The translations under genes were made by a program, and so were the position numbers. Under the pieces are notes generated by a model, which had not been told where the DNA came from, did not search any database, and worked only from the letters and a program-made list of their open reading frames with translations. Shown here one piece after another: positions 15,964 to 26,141 of a stretch of 64,000 nt of DNA. Positions within the stretch are counted from its first letter, which is position 1. The number at the start of each line of letters is the position of its first letter. Origin of the DNA: Marinobacter salinus (GTDB lineage: Bacteria; Pseudomonadota; Gammaproteobacteria; Pseudomonadales; Oleiphilaceae). Where the stretch lies: assembly GCF_001854125.1 (NCBI RefSeq), contig NZ_CP017715.1, positions 2,418,001 to 2,482,000 of the forward strand. The letters run 5' to 3'.

Positions 15964-16602
15964 CTACCAACCTCTGCGGTAGTCCACCACAGAGGACTTA
16001 AGACCGGAAACAAGCTGGTCCATGAGTCGCTGCTCGATAGCCTCGATCGTCACGTCCGGAACAAAGTCGCGAACTTGGCACATGGTCATGCCGGCATAAC
16101 CGCATGGGTTGATGCGTCGAAAAGGTTCCATATCCATCGCGACGTTAAGGGCAAGCCCGTGGAAGGAGCAACCCCGCCTGACTCTCAACCCGAGCGAGGC
16201 TATCTTGGATTCACCAACATAAACCCCGGGAGCATCCGGTCGGGAAGCAGCCTCAATATCCAGTTGGGCAAGGGTGCGGACAAGGGCCTGTTCAATCTGA
16301 TTCACGAGCGCCCGGATACCAAGGCTCCGACGACTGAGATCAATCATCAGGTAGACGACGATCTGCCCGGGTCCGTGATAGGTGACCTGACCGCCACGAT
16401 CCACCTGAATGACCGGAATATCCCCGGGAGCAAGTATGTGCTCAGCCTTACCAGCCTGACCCTGTGTATAAATCCGAGGGTGCTCAAGACACCAGAGCTC
16501 ATCCGTGACGCTGTCATCCCGCTCAGCGGTGAATTTTTTCATCGCCTCCCAGGTTTCCAGGTAAGGCTGCTGCCCCAGGGACCGAACGATCAGATCAGAC
16601 AT
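15964..16602 (-). CDS. lipB: Octanoyl-[ACP]:protein N-octanoyltransferase
   Basis: Moves octanoyl groups from ACP to lipoyl domains, the first step of lipoate synthesis. 212 residues. [18 protein letters not shown], which holds the conserved RGG.xT.HGPGQ, is intact; the [17 protein letters not shown] segment has the catalytic Lys in SKIASLG, and NPCGYAGM has the catalytic Cys. It lies 5 bases after ybeD and is cotranscribed. In Pseudomonas, lipA follows directly; here the next 229 bases hold no gene, then the start of the kinase-like gene. lipA must be elsewhere. Confidence 0.96.
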   Translation of the reverse strand: MSDLIVRSLGQQPYLETWEAMKKFTAERDDSVTDELWCLEHPRIYTQGQAGKAEHILAPGDIPVIQVDRGGQVTYHGPGQIVVYLMIDLSRRSLGIRALVNQIEQALVRTLAQLDIEAASRPDAPGVYVGESKIASLGLRVRRGCSFHGLALNVAMDMEPFRRINPCGYAGMTMCQVRDFVPDVTIEAIEQRLMDQLVSGLKSSVVDYRRGW

Positions 16603-16607
16603 TTTGA

Positions 16608-16877
16608 TTACAGCACCATGTGCACACGGCCACTGGCCTTGAGCTCTTCGAACAGTGCTTTGAGCTGCGCCTCGCCGGTCGCAACAATCTTGAGTTGCAC
16701 AGAAGAAAATCGGCCTTTGCTGCTCTCATTCACGGAGATGTCTGCTTCAGAGATCCCCGGGGCATGCTGCTCCACGACCTCAACAACAAACTCGGTGAAG
16801 TCAGGCGCAGAATTGCCGATAACCTTGATGACATAGTCACAGGGGAACTCGATTTTTGGTGCTTTCGGCTCACTCAT
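16608..16877 (-). CDS. ybeD: YbeD/DUF493 family protein
   Basis: 89 residues, a ferredoxin-like alpha/beta fold with [11 protein letters not shown] at the start, [31 protein letters not shown] in the middle and [15 protein letters not shown] at the end, matching E. coli YbeD. It sits between dacA and lipB exactly as in E. coli and Pseudomonas. It may be an ACT-like regulator of lipoate metabolism, but no function is proven. Confidence 0.93.
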   Translation of the reverse strand: MSEPKAPKIEFPCDYVIKVIGNSAPDFTEFVVEVVEQHAPGISEADISVNESSKGRFSSVQLKIVATGEAQLKALFEELKASGRVHMVL

Positions 16878-16911
16878 GACACGCTACTCCCGGGCATCTT
16901 AGCTACCCTGT

Positions 16912-18087
16912 CTAAAACAACTGAATGAAAAAGAGCTTGATAGCATCCCATATGCGTTTGAAGAACCCACCCTCAGGCACTTCATGCAGGGCCAGCACCG
17001 GTTGGTCGACCAGCACTTCACCATTGAGTGATACCTTCACCCGTCCCAGCTCGTCTCCCACATTGATGGGTGCCTTGATCACGGAATCAAGGTCGACACT
17101 GGATTCAAGATCGTCGCGGGAGCCTCTCGGAATGGTTACATAGACGTCCTCGGCAAGACCAACGGAGAGCTGATCCGACTGACCACTCCAGACCCGTGCC
17201 TGAATAAGCTCCTGACCGGCGCTGAAAAGACGCTCGCTTTCGTAGTAACGGAATCCGTAATTGAGCATCTTCTGGATTTCCTGGGACCGTGACTCAGAAC
17301 TGCTCGTGCCCATGACAACGGCAATCAGACGGGTGTCATTGCGCTTCGCCGATGCTACAAGACAGTATCCCGCTTCCTCGGTGTGACCTGTTTTAAGGCC
17401 ATCCACGCTGTCGTCCCGCCATAACAGGCTATTACGATTAGGTTGGCGAATATTGTTGTAGGTGAAGTGCTTTTCCGCATAGATCGGATAGTTTTCGGGG
17501 TAATCATTGATGATAGCCCGCGCCAACTTGGCCAGATCATAGGCAGTGGAGAAATGCTCGTTCGATGGCAGTCCGGTCGCATTCTCGAAGTTGGTGTCTT
17601 TCATGCCCAACAACTGGGCCTGCTGATTCATAATATCAACGAACGCACCCTCACTACCGGCGACGAACTCTGCCAGCGCCACCGAAGCATCGTTGCCTGA
17701 CTGAATAATCACCCCCTTGAGCAGGGTTTCGACCGGAACGCTTGTTCCCTCGCGGACAAAGGTTCGGGAACCTTCAGTCTTCCAGGCGCGAACGCTGATC
17801 GGGACCATGTCTGACATGGAGATACGCCCTTCATCCAACTCACGTTCAACGATGTAGGCGGTCATCATTTTTGTCAGACTGGCCGGAGGCAAACGCTCAT
17901 GACTATTCTCTTCCATGATGATTCGCCCACTCTTCGGGTCCATCAGCACGTAGGAACTCCCCGCAATCTGCGGTGGAGAAGGAATCAAGACAGACTGTGC
18001 CATCGCTTTTCCTGCCAGCATTGAGGCCAGGATAAGGATCACGGAAACGGAGCGGAGTACTGATTTAAAGGCCATGGGTCCATTCAT
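16912..18087 (-). CDS. dacA: D-alanyl-D-alanine carboxypeptidase (PBP5/6 family)
   Basis: Trims the last D-Ala from peptidoglycan pentapeptides in the periplasm. 391 residues. A signal peptide (cut likely after GKAMA) and three catalytic motifs: SLTK (active Ser), SGN (in IIQSGNDAS) and KTG (in DGLKTGHTEEAG). The C-terminal beta domain ends with an amphipathic helix (FFKRIWDAIKLFFIQLF) that anchors it to the inner membrane. ATG 18087 or the in-frame ATG 18075 could start it; neither has a strong Shine-Dalgarno site. It is the head of the ybeD-lipB transcript and is preceded by rlpA with 34 bases between. Confidence 0.95.
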   Translation of the reverse strand: MNGPMAFKSVLRSVSVILILASMLAGKAMAQSVLIPSPPQIAGSSYVLMDPKSGRIIMEENSHERLPPASLTKMMTAYIVERELDEGRISMSDMVPISVRAWKTEGSRTFVREGTSVPVETLLKGVIIQSGNDASVALAEFVAGSEGAFVDIMNQQAQLLGMKDTNFENATGLPSNEHFSTAYDLAKLARAIINDYPENYPIYAEKHFTYNNIRQPNRNSLLWRDDSVDGLKTGHTEEAGYCLVASAKRNDTRLIAVVMGTSSSESRSQEIQKMLNYGFRYYESERLFSAGQELIQARVWSGQSDQLSVGLAEDVYVTIPRGSRDDLESSVDLDSVIKAPINVGDELGRVKVSLNGEVLVDQPVLALHEVPEGGFFKRIWDAIKLFFIQLF

Positions 18088-18121
18088 TCGTCGTTAGGTG
18101 TGTTTCTTTCTGGTCAGGTTT

Positions 18122-19012
18122 TCAATTTGAATCGGTCAGCAATATCGATTGTAAAAAGCCCCGGGCTTCCAGAAGATTCTGGGTACGCCTGGCGCTGTCC
18201 TCATTCAAAAACGGGCCAACCTGCACCCGATGGAATCGGCCTGACTCAGTGTCGATAGCGCGCACGCGCACGGGGTTTTCGAGTACCGCACGAACCCTGC
18301 CGAGAAGCTTTTCCGCAGGGTCCCGTCGGCTAAAAGAGCCAAGTTGAACATACAGCGCCTGGTTGTCACCGACCATCTGGCCAGTGGCAGCAACACTGCT
18401 CTCGACGGAGCTCGCTGCCGCACCAGGCACGAAAGGCTGGCCGGCCAGAAACATCGAGCCATTCGGATGCACGGTAATAGCTGCCACTTCCACCCTTGCG
18501 GTACCCCGAGCCTGGTAACCAAGCTTTTTCGCTGCCGCGTATGAAAGGTCAATCAGCCGATCGCCATGGAACGGTCCACGATCATTAACCCGAACAACCA
18601 CTGAACGACCATTATCGAGGTTGGTTACCCTGGCGTAACCCGGAATCCTTAGCGACTTATGGGCCGCGGACATCTCGTACATATCAAACGTTTCACCGTT
18701 CGATGTCTTATGGCCATGGAACTTCTCGCCATACCAGCTTGCCGTGCCCCGGGCTACGTATCCGTCATTACTTGCAAGTACCTGATACTGCTTTCCCCAG
18801 ACATTGTAAGGCGACTTGTTGCCCGCTCGCCTGGGTGCCTCGTAAACCGGCTTGGCATCCGTCAAGCCCGACGCATCGAAGTGACCCGCCGGAGCTCGGT
18901 CCTGACTGATGGTATACCGGGATGAGTGGTCCGTTTCCGGAGACGAGGCACAACCACCCAACACAAGAGCAGCCGCCACCAGCATCCACGAGATCCACGA
19001 GTTGAAGTTCAC
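18122..19012 (-). CDS. rlpA: RlpA septal lytic transglycosylase lipoprotein
   Basis: 296 residues from GTG at 19012, which has AGAGGA 9 bases upstream; an in-frame GTG at 19033 lacks this. Signal peptide and lipobox LGGC. The RlpA double-psi barrel (about 75-165) has GTASWYGEKFHGHKTSNGE with the catalytic Glu/His/Asp set and VNDRGPF. The C-terminal SPOR domain (about 215-290; LYVQLGSFSRRDPAEKLL) binds denuded glycans at the septum. In Pseudomonas, mltB/sltB1 lies between rlpA and rodA; here only 121 bases without a gene separate them. Confidence 0.93.
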   Translation of the reverse strand: MNFNSWISWMLVAAALVLGGCASSPETDHSSRYTISQDRAPAGHFDASGLTDAKPVYEAPRRAGNKSPYNVWGKQYQVLASNDGYVARGTASWYGEKFHGHKTSNGETFDMYEMSAAHKSLRIPGYARVTNLDNGRSVVVRVNDRGPFHGDRLIDLSYAAAKKLGYQARGTARVEVAAITVHPNGSMFLAGQPFVPGAAASSVESSVAATGQMVGDNQALYVQLGSFSRRDPAEKLLGRVRAVLENPVRVRAIDTESGRFHRVQVGPFLNEDSARRTQNLLEARGFLQSILLTDSN

Positions 19013-19133
19013 AGTCCGGAATTCCTCTTGCACATATATCGCCGGATTCTCTGTTTCACGGCCATTTCTTCATTGTAACGGGTTATAACCTTGAATCACC
19101 ATTACCCGCTCGCCACGTTCCGTTTTCACCATC

Positions 19134-20276
19134 CTAGGCGCCAATCATGCGACGATGGGTATGAATCGACATCAGTACCCCGAATGCCGCCATCAGAGTA
19201 ACACTTGAGGTTCCGCCATAACTGATAAGGGGCAAAGGCACGCCCACCACTGGCAGCAAACCACTGACCATACCAACATTGACGAATATATAGATGAAAA
19301 ACGTCATGGTCAGAGCACCGGCCAGCAACCGGCTGAACGAGTCCTGGGCAGTCACGGCAATGTAAAGACACCTCAGGATGATGAGGAAGTACACAGTCAT
19401 CAGGATCAGCATGCCAATAAAGCCAAACTCCTCGGCCAGGACCGCAACAATAAAGTCGGTATGACTTTCAGGTAAAAATTCCAGATGGGACTGAGTTCCC
19501 TGTAACCAACCTTTACCATCAAACCCCCCTGACCCAATAGCGGTCTTCGACTGGATAATGTTCCAACCGGCTCCGAGCGGATCACTCTGGGGGTCAAGCA
19601 GCGTCAGTACCCGCTGCTTCTGGTAATCGCGCATAACGAAAAACCACATCATGGGCGCGGAGACGGAGACCATTGCTATAAATGCGGCAATCAGCTTCCA
19701 GCTTATGCCCGCGAAGAAAACCACGAAAACCCCGGCCATCCCCACCAGCAAAGAGGTCCCCAGGTCCGGCTGCTTGATAATCATCATCATCGGCACCAGG
19801 ACAATGGCGAGCCCAACCGCAACGTGCCGGAATCGCGGCGGCAGGTAGTGGCGGGACAGATACCAGGCGGCCATCATCGGCACAACCAGCTTCATCAGTT
19901 CAGAGGGCTGAAAACGGGGCAGCCCTGGAAGCGCCAGCCAGCGTTGAGCGCCTTTTGCGCCCACACCAACCACCAGTACGGCGATCAGGGCAACAACGCC
20001 CGCTCCATAAAGCCAGGGCGCCCACCGCCGGAATACCGAAGGATCAAGTTGAGCAAAGACCAGCATAACAACGAACGCAACACCCAGCCTGACGCCCTGA
20101 GCCTTGACCACCTCAATGTTGCGGTCCGCTCCGCTGTATAGTACAAAAAGGCCGGCGGACACCAGCGCCAGCAACAAAAACAGCAGTATAGGATCCAGGT
20201 GCAGAGTGGACCAGATACCCCGTGGACGACCCAGAGGGTTAGCCTCGGACGAACCAATGAACTCGTTCAAAGCCAT
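19134..20276 (-). CDS. rodA: Peptidoglycan glycosyltransferase RodA (MrdB)
   Basis: SEDS-family polymerase of the elongasome. 380 residues from ATG at 20276, which overlaps the mrdA stop (TGATG), so translation is coupled. About ten hydrophobic helices. SEDS signatures: FQPSELMKL, KQPDLGTSLL, PESHTDFIVAVLAEEFGFIG and PLISYGGTSS. The upstream open frame to 20348 is inside mrdA and not part of the gene. It works with PBP2 (next gene) to build the lateral wall. Confidence 0.96.
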   Translation of the reverse strand: MALNEFIGSSEANPLGRPRGIWSTLHLDPILLFLLLALVSAGLFVLYSGADRNIEVVKAQGVRLGVAFVVMLVFAQLDPSVFRRWAPWLYGAGVVALIAVLVVGVGAKGAQRWLALPGLPRFQPSELMKLVVPMMAAWYLSRHYLPPRFRHVAVGLAIVLVPMMMIIKQPDLGTSLLVGMAGVFVVFFAGISWKLIAAFIAMVSVSAPMMWFFVMRDYQKQRVLTLLDPQSDPLGAGWNIIQSKTAIGSGGFDGKGWLQGTQSHLEFLPESHTDFIVAVLAEEFGFIGMLILMTVYFLIILRCLYIAVTAQDSFSRLLAGALTMTFFIYIFVNVGMVSGLLPVVGVPLPLISYGGTSSVTLMAAFGVLMSIHTHRRMIGA

Positions 20277-22171
20277 CAATTTGGCCCCTTGTCTTCGACT
20301 TTTCCGATAAGGGCCTTTTGATTCTCGGCTGGAAACTCCAACAGCCATGCATCAAACAGCTCACGGGCGACTGGCGCGGCGGTGCTGCTTCCCCCCCCAC
20401 CGTTCTCAACAATCACGGCAACAGCAATCTTTGGATTCTTCACCGGTGCAAAGCCGACAAAAAGTGCGTGGTCCCGCAAGCGCTCACGGATTTCCTCGGC
20501 ATCATACTCTTCGTCTTCCGCGAGACTGAATACTTGCGCCGTCCCTGTCTTACCCGCCATCCGATAAGGCGCGTCACTGCCTGCCCGACGAGCGGTGCCG
20601 CGCCGGCCATGCATGACCTCCGCCATGGTCTCGACCACAAACTCCCAGTCGTCCGGGTTCTTGAGTGTCAGGGGCTCGTGGCCACCATCCGGGAGGTACT
20701 GCGCAACGGGCGTGTCACCTTCAATTTCCCTCAACAGGCGAGGCTCGACCCAGGTGCCACGGTTAGCAATCAGAGACGTCGCCGTTGCCAGCTGCAATGG
20801 CGTTGCCAGCATGAACCCCTGACCTATGCCCAAGTTCACCGAATCTCCGGGATACCAGGGCTCACTCCGCATGGCTCGTTTCCAATCGCGGGACGGCAGC
20901 AGACCACTGAGGGCACCGGATACGTCAAGTGCAGCATCTTCGCCGAAACCAAACCGGGACAGGTAACTGTAGATGGTATCCACGCCCATCTTCACGGCAA
21001 TCTCGTAAAAGTAAACGTCGCAGGATTCCGCCATGGCGTCCATCAGGTCTACCCAACCATGGCCAGCTCGCTTCCAGTCCCGATAGCGCCGACCGGAATT
21101 ATTGAGCTGGAAGTATCCCGGGTCCCAGATGGTGTAGTCCCGGTCCGTCGCGCCGCTGTCCAGGGCAGCAATTGCCAGCATTGGCTTCAGTGTTGAGCCC
21201 GGCGGGTACTGCCCTCTGAGCGCCCGATTGAACAATGGCTTGTCCCGGCTTTCACTCAGCTCCCGGTAGTCTTTGACACTGATACCCGTAACAAACTTGT
21301 TGGTATCAAATCCAGGCACACTCGCCAGCGCCAGAATTCCGCCCGTGGCCGGCTCAATGGCCACAATCGCGCCACGCCGGCCGTCCAAAAGGTCGTAGGC
21401 CCGCTTCTGTAGTCTCAGGTCCAGGTGCAGCTGAAGATCTTCACCCGGAACCGGGTTTTCGCGTTCCAGAACCCGCAAGGTGCGCCCCCGGGCATTGGTT
21501 TCAACATGCTGGTAACCCACTGTCCCATGCAGCAGCTCTTCGTAGAAACGTTCAATACCGGATTTGCCAATGTAGTTGGTACCAGCGTAATTCACAGGAT
21601 CTATACGCTGCAGCTCATCACGGTTGATTCGCCCTACGAACCCAAGAGAATGAGAGGTCAGTGTACTGTGGGGATAAAAACGAACCAGTTCGGCCTTCAC
21701 TTCCACACCCGGGAGTTCATGGCGATGCACCGCGAGACGGGCCATTTCCTGCTCGTTCAGATCATACCGGAGAGGAATCTCCTGGAATGGTCGCCTGGGT
21801 TCCTGCAACCGTCGATGGAACCGCTCCAGGTCTTCCCCGGAAACATCCAGAATGTCGCCAAGCTGAGAAAGAGTATGGTCCATGCCGTCAACACGCTCAG
21901 GAACCAGGGTCACACTGAAAACCGGGCGATTTTCTGCCAGCAGAATATGATTACGATCGTAGATCAGTCCCCGGGGTGGCGGCACCGATTGAACCTGCAC
22001 ACGGTTTTTGTCAGAGAGTGTGGTGTAAATGTCGTGTTCGACGATCTGAAGCTGATACATGCGGGCAATCAGGCCACCGATCATTAGCATGATAAGTGCC
22101 ATTACAACCAGAGTGCGGCGCTGAAACAGACGACGCTCGGCGGCAGTATCCTTGAATTCACCCCACGGCAT
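20276..22171 (-). CDS. mrdA: Penicillin-binding protein 2 (MrdA)
   Basis: Transpeptidase of the elongation complex. 631 residues: one N-terminal membrane anchor (about 20-40), a dimerisation domain with PPPRGLIYDRN (about 65-75), and the transpeptidase domain with STLK (in YPPGSTLKPM), SCD (in AESCDVYFYE) and KTGTAQ. The C-terminal end is acidic and ends VEDKGPN. AGGGG is upstream of ATG 22171. It follows rlmH with a 9-base gap, as in the usual order. Confidence 0.97.
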   Translation of the reverse strand: MPWGEFKDTAAERRLFQRRTLVVMALIMLMIGGLIARMYQLQIVEHDIYTTLSDKNRVQVQSVPPPRGLIYDRNHILLAENRPVFSVTLVPERVDGMDHTLSQLGDILDVSGEDLERFHRRLQEPRRPFQEIPLRYDLNEQEMARLAVHRHELPGVEVKAELVRFYPHSTLTSHSLGFVGRINRDELQRIDPVNYAGTNYIGKSGIERFYEELLHGTVGYQHVETNARGRTLRVLERENPVPGEDLQLHLDLRLQKRAYDLLDGRRGAIVAIEPATGGILALASVPGFDTNKFVTGISVKDYRELSESRDKPLFNRALRGQYPPGSTLKPMLAIAALDSGATDRDYTIWDPGYFQLNNSGRRYRDWKRAGHGWVDLMDAMAESCDVYFYEIAVKMGVDTIYSYLSRFGFGEDAALDVSGALSGLLPSRDWKRAMRSEPWYPGDSVNLGIGQGFMLATPLQLATATSLIANRGTWVEPRLLREIEGDTPVAQYLPDGGHEPLTLKNPDDWEFVVETMAEVMHGRRGTARRAGSDAPYRMAGKTGTAQVFSLAEDEEYDAEEIRERLRDHALFVGFAPVKNPKIAVAVIVENGGGGSSTAAPVARELFDAWLLEFPAENQKALIGKVEDKGPN

Positions 22172-22180
22172 GGTATTCCC

Positions 22181-22651
22181 CTAGGCCCGGTGATACGGAT
22201 GATTGCGGGTAATCGACCAGGCCCGGTATAACTGCTCCGCCAACACAATTCGCACCAGCGGGTGAGGCAGTGTGAGGGCTGACAATGACCATTGTTGATC
22301 AGCGCGCTTACGGCAGGCATCTGCCAGACCGTCCGGGCCGCCGACCAGAAAGCTCACATCGCGGCCGTCGTGCTGCCAGTTTTCAAGCTGACTCGCCAGC
22401 TTTTCTGTCGACCACGGGCGCCCGCCCACTTCCAGCGCAACAACTCTGTCTTTCGAGCCGGTGGCAGACAATATGGCGTCGCTTTCGCGCTGCATCAGTC
22501 TGGGAATGTCCGGGTTCTTTCCCCGGTGTGCCATGGGGATTTCGACCAACTCCAGGGGCAATTCGGGGGGCATCCGGCGGGCGTAATCGCTGTACCCTGA
22601 ACTGACCCAGTCGGGCATTTTCTGCCCCACGCAGATCAGACGTAAGCGCAT
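22181..22651 (-). CDS. rlmH: 23S rRNA (pseudouridine1915-N3)-methyltransferase RlmH
   Basis: 156 residues. SPOUT-class enzyme that methylates helix 69 of the 70S ribosome using SAM. Family features: [16 protein letters not shown] at the start, [25 protein letters not shown] (SAM knot) and a C-terminal segment with [20 protein letters not shown] and NHPYHR. It lies 2 bases after rsfS, as in E. coli. Confidence 0.97.
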   Translation of the reverse strand: MRLRLICVGQKMPDWVSSGYSDYARRMPPELPLELVEIPMAHRGKNPDIPRLMQRESDAILSATGSKDRVVALEVGGRPWSTEKLASQLENWQHDGRDVSFLVGGPDGLADACRKRADQQWSLSALTLPHPLVRIVLAEQLYRAWSITRNHPYHRA

Positions 22652-22653
22652 GA

Positions 22654-23004
22654 TTACTCTCTGCCCGCAACACCAAGATCTGGGGCATCGCGCCAGAAGC
22701 GCTCCAGATCGTAGAATTCCCGGGTGGCGGGCATCATGACGTGAACAACCACATCGCCAAGGTCCACCAATATCCAGTCGCTGGCTGTAATGCCTTCAAC
22801 ATTGCCCGCTCGCACGCCCTGTTCCTTTGCATCGGAAACGACGGAGTCGGCAAGGGATTTAACATGACGGTTGGATGTTCCGGATGCCAGAACCATGAAG
22901 TCAGTGACACTGGTACGGTCACGGACATCAATTATACTGATGTCCTGTGCTTTCACATCTTCAAGCGCGTTAACTACCAGATCTTTCAGTTGTTCTGCCT
23001 GCAT
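22654..23004 (-). CDS. rsfS: Ribosomal silencing factor RsfS
   Basis: 116 residues from ATG 23004 ([11 protein letters not shown]). Binds L14 and blocks subunit joining on nutrient stress. Features: [33 protein letters not shown] (nucleotide-transferase-like fold) and [22 protein letters not shown] at the C-terminus. The frame stays open to 23223, but this extends into nadD and has no family match. Confidence 0.96.
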   Translation of the reverse strand: MQAEQLKDLVVNALEDVKAQDISIIDVRDRTSVTDFMVLASGTSNRHVKSLADSVVSDAKEQGVRAGNVEGITASDWILVDLGDVVVHVMMPATREFYDLERFWRDAPDLGVAGRE

Positions 23005-23074
23005 AATCACCCTGTCGGTCGGACGTCGGCCGGAGTGGCCGCCCGAAAAGTCATATTCAGACGCGATTGTAGCA

Positions 23075-23731
23075 CTAAAAGTTCCCCGCAGGGCAGGCTC
23101 CATACAGGCCCTGGCGACGAATCTCCAGCCAGACAGAGTCCGGTACCAGATAGCGGGGAGAACGGCCGTCAGCAATGCGCCCGCGAATGCCGGTAGCGGA
23201 GATGTCCAGCAAGGGCGGGTCAAGCTCGAGAATCAGCCCGCAAGGCTGAGCTCGCAGCGCATCAGGGTCGTGCGCTGAGCGTTCCGCCAGCAACCGCGCC
23301 GGCACTCCGTCCGAGGCCAGTTCAGGCCCCGGACGCCGAACAACAACGATATGGGCCAGGTCCGGAATCTGCTGCCATTCCCGCCAGCGATCGAAACCGG
23401 CAAAGGCATCTGTGCCGACCACCATAACCAGAGGTTCGTCGGGCCCGAGCTCATTACGCAACTGGCGAAGCGTATCGGCAGTATAGGAGGCACCGGCCCT
23501 GGTGAGCTCCCGGTCATCAATTCGCAACTGTGGTTCATCGGCAATGGCCAATTCCAGCAAGCGCAGGCGCTGCCCAGACGAGGCACCCGTATCTCCGCGA
23601 TGAGGCGGGATGTGGCAAGGCATCAGGCTTACCTGATCAACGCCGAGACGATCGCTGATCTCCAGTGCCAGCCGAAGGTGCCCATGATGCACCGGATCAA
23701 ATGTCCCCCCATAGATCACATGCATCAGCAT
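23075..23731 (-). CDS. nadD: Nicotinate-nucleotide adenylyltransferase NadD
   Basis: Makes deamido-NAD from nicotinate mononucleotide and ATP. 218 residues. [12 protein letters not shown] with the H.GH motif, [26 protein letters not shown] and the [10 protein letters not shown] motif are all present. Its ATG overlaps the proA stop (TGATG), so it is coupled to proA; an in-frame ATG two codons on could also serve. Confidence 0.97.
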   Translation of the reverse strand: MLMHVIYGGTFDPVHHGHLRLALEISDRLGVDQVSLMPCHIPPHRGDTGASSGQRLRLLELAIADEPQLRIDDRELTRAGASYTADTLRQLRNELGPDEPLVMVVGTDAFAGFDRWREWQQIPDLAHIVVVRRPGPELASDGVPARLLAERSAHDPDALRAQPCGLILELDPPLLDISATGIRGRIADGRSPRYLVPDSVWLEIRRQGLYGACPAGNF

Positions 23732-24984
23732 CAGGTCCGGATGTGCCCATCACCAAACACCACGTATTTTTGCGACGTCAGGCCTTCCAGTCCCACGGGC
23801 CCGCGGGCGTGAATCTTGTCAGTCGAGATGCCGATTTCAGCGCCCAACCCATACTCGAAGCCGTCAGCGAAGCGTGTAGACGCGTTCACCATCACTGAAC
23901 TGGAATCCACCTCAGTGATAAAACGGCGGGCACGGGTATAGTTTTCCGTAACAATACTGTCGGTATGCTGGGAGCTGTATCGATTGATGTGCTCGATAGC
24001 ACCATTCAGACCATCCACTACACGCACCGCGAGAATCGGCGCGAGGTATTCCTCTTCCCAGTCGTCTTCGGTTGCCGCAACCGCGTTGATGATTGCGCGG
24101 GTTTGCTCGCACCCGCGCAGCTCAACACCCTTAGCAGAAAACTCCGATGCCAGCAGCGGCAGGAGATCGGCGGCAATCTCACGATCCACCAGCAGGGTTT
24201 CCATGGTGTTGCAGGTGCCATACCGCTGGGTCTTTGCGTTTACAGCAACTTTCAGCGCCTTTTCAGGATCCGCGTGACTGTCGATGTAGACGTGGCAGAC
24301 ACCGTCGAGGTGCTTGATGACGGGCACTCTGGCATCCCTGCTGATGCGTTCAATTAACCCCTTGCCGCCGCGGGGAACAATCACATCCACAAATCTGGGC
24401 ATGGTTATCAACTCGCCTACCGCCGCCCGGTCAGTCGTTTTGACCACCTGAACTGCTGTCTCTGGCAATCCGGCCTCCGCCAGCCCCTGAGCCAGGCAGC
24501 GGGCAATAGCCTGATTCGAATGAATGGATTCGGAGCCACCTCGCAGTATGGTGGCATTGCCCGATTTCAGGCACAGACTGGCTGCTTCCACGGTTACATT
24601 CGGGCGAGATTCGTAGATGATTCCGATCACGCCCAGAGGCACTCTCATCTTGCCCACCTGAATGCCTGATGGACGATAGGTCATGCCGGTAATTTCCCCG
24701 ATCGGATCCGGCAATGACGCCACCTGCCGCAGCCCCTCGATCATGGCATCGATACGTTGGGGCGTCAGCTCCAGACGATCGAGCATAGCCGCGTCGAGGC
24801 CGTTTTCCCGGCCTTTCTCCAGATCCTTGTTGTTCGCCATGGAGAGTTCGCTTCGGGCCGAGTCAAGCGCATCGGCAGTCGCCAGCAGAGCCTGATTGCG
24901 CACCGCCGTCGTTGAGCGTGCAACCAGCGTCGCCGCTGCGCGAGCCTGTTGCCCGACCTCGGACATGTAAGCTGCAATATCCAT
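23731..24984 (-). CDS. proA: Gamma-glutamyl phosphate reductase ProA
   Basis: Second step of proline synthesis (gamma-glutamyl phosphate to glutamate semialdehyde, NADPH). 417 residues. Family features: [41 protein letters not shown] with the catalytic Cys, and the C-terminal [30 protein letters not shown] is 7 bases before ATG 24984. It is the first gene of the proA-nadD-rsfS-rlmH-mrdA-rodA transcript, with its promoter in the 140-base divergent gap. Confidence 0.97.
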   Translation of the reverse strand: MDIAAYMSEVGQQARAAATLVARSTTAVRNQALLATADALDSARSELSMANNKDLEKGRENGLDAAMLDRLELTPQRIDAMIEGLRQVASLPDPIGEITGMTYRPSGIQVGKMRVPLGVIGIIYESRPNVTVEAASLCLKSGNATILRGGSESIHSNQAIARCLAQGLAEAGLPETAVQVVKTTDRAAVGELITMPRFVDVIVPRGGKGLIERISRDARVPVIKHLDGVCHVYIDSHADPEKALKVAVNAKTQRYGTCNTMETLLVDREIAADLLPLLASEFSAKGVELRGCEQTRAIINAVAATEDDWEEEYLAPILAVRVVDGLNGAIEHINRYSSQHTDSIVTENYTRARRFITEVDSSSVMVNASTRFADGFEYGLGAEIGISTDKIHARGPVGLEGLTSQKYVVFGDGHIRT

Positions 24985-25073
24985 CCGTTTACCTTTGTGA
25001 TTTAAAGCTGAATTCAGGAATAAGAGACTAACTTTACCTTTCCCGTTTCAAGTACGCACCCCAAACAGATATT

Positions 25074-25088
25074 ATACCGCTGCGGTAT
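25074..25088. promoter_or_regulatory. Perfect 7-bp palindrome in the divergent proA/GGDEF promoter region
   Basis: ATACCGC-T-GCGGTAT, centred between the divergent starts at 24984 and 25125. It overlaps a TATTAT (25070-25075) that could be a -10 for the plus-strand operon, so a bound repressor would block it. The protein that might bind is unknown. The site is short enough to be chance. Confidence 0.35.
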
Positions 25089-25124
25089 GCCAATTCAGGG
25101 AGTATCAGAAGAAGGACGGACACC

Positions 25125-26141
25125 ATGGCCCAGCTGGCCGAAAAATTTCTGTTAAGCCGACTGTCGCGGGCAGGGTTCGTGGCTCTGCTCGCCATGGCCG
25201 TGCTCTGCACCGTGCTTGGTGCGCCGCTGACCGCCGCCGCTGCAGCCGCGGCAGCAGGTGTCGTAATCTGTGGGCGAGCCTTCCACTCCAGCCGTCGGAA
25301 AACCCCATGGCCCCGAATCCAGCAGTTGTTTTTTATTGCACTCCTGCTGATCCTGCTGACCAGCTTCTGGACAGGCCCCTGGACCCTGAGCCACTGGCTT
25401 TACGCAGTGCCACTTGTTGCATTCGCACTGATTCCCCGTAGTATCGCGACCTTTGCCACAGCCGTGATCGTCGTCCTGTCAGTGATCGCAGCACAATGGG
25501 CCACCGGTCTTGCCGATCGCCATCAGATGATCAGTGCGTTCCTTCTCACTACGCTGTTGTCTACCCTGCTGATCTTCCTGCGAGAATATAAGGCCCGCCA
25601 GCTTGCCCCCCTGAGGCGCACTGATGAGCTTACCCAGGCAGCCAGCCGCGAGTATTTGTCAGCGGATCTCCACAAGGAAATTCAGCGTAGCGAGCGGGAG
25701 GGAACCGACATGTCCATCATCATGATCGGGCTGGACACGCACCTGAGTGATAACGACCCGGACGAAGACATTCGCTCTATCCTGCCCCGTATTGGCCGCT
25801 ACCTTCACTCGCAAATTCGGGATTTTGATACCTACTACCGGGTTGCCGATCTGCAGTTTTTGGTTATTCTGCCAGGCATTGCGACAAGCGATGCCATTAC
25901 GCGCGCAGAAATTATCCGCACCGGCCTGTGCACCCTGCTGGAATCCCATGGAATGAAACTGACCGTCAGTTCCGGCATCGCTGGCCTGAACATTGGCGAT
26001 GACGCCGACAGTCTCCAGCAAAGTGCCGCCAACGCTCTGCGGCGCGCGCAACAGCAGGGCGGTAATCGCACCCAGGCATACAGCGCCTGGGCACAGGCCT
26101 CATCCCACAGACAGGCTCCGGCAGAAGGGTCCGCATCATGA
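25125..26141 (+). CDS. Membrane protein with degenerate GGDEF domain (1)
   Basis: 338 residues. N-terminal membrane region (to about 152) with several helices: an Ala-rich one at about 35-50, then 65-82, 90-125 and 135-151. A diguanylate-cyclase-fold domain (about 163-325) follows, starting with RRTDELTQAASREYL, the usual D.LTG.xNR start without the Gly. Where GGDEF should stand is ADLQF (241-245; context YYRVADLQFLVILP), so cyclase activity is not expected. The gene overlaps the next by 4 bases (ATGA). It is likely a sensor or scaffold, perhaps binding c-di-GMP or GTP. The ligand is unknown. Confidence 0.85.
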   Translation: MAQLAEKFLLSRLSRAGFVALLAMAVLCTVLGAPLTAAAAAAAAGVVICGRAFHSSRRKTPWPRIQQLFFIALLLILLTSFWTGPWTLSHWLYAVPLVAFALIPRSIATFATAVIVVLSVIAAQWATGLADRHQMISAFLLTTLLSTLLIFLREYKARQLAPLRRTDELTQAASREYLSADLHKEIQRSEREGTDMSIIMIGLDTHLSDNDPDEDIRSILPRIGRYLHSQIRDFDTYYRVADLQFLVILPGIATSDAITRAEIIRTGLCTLLESHGMKLTVSSGIAGLNIGDDADSLQQSAANALRRAQQQGGNRTQAYSAWAQASSHRQAPAEGSAS

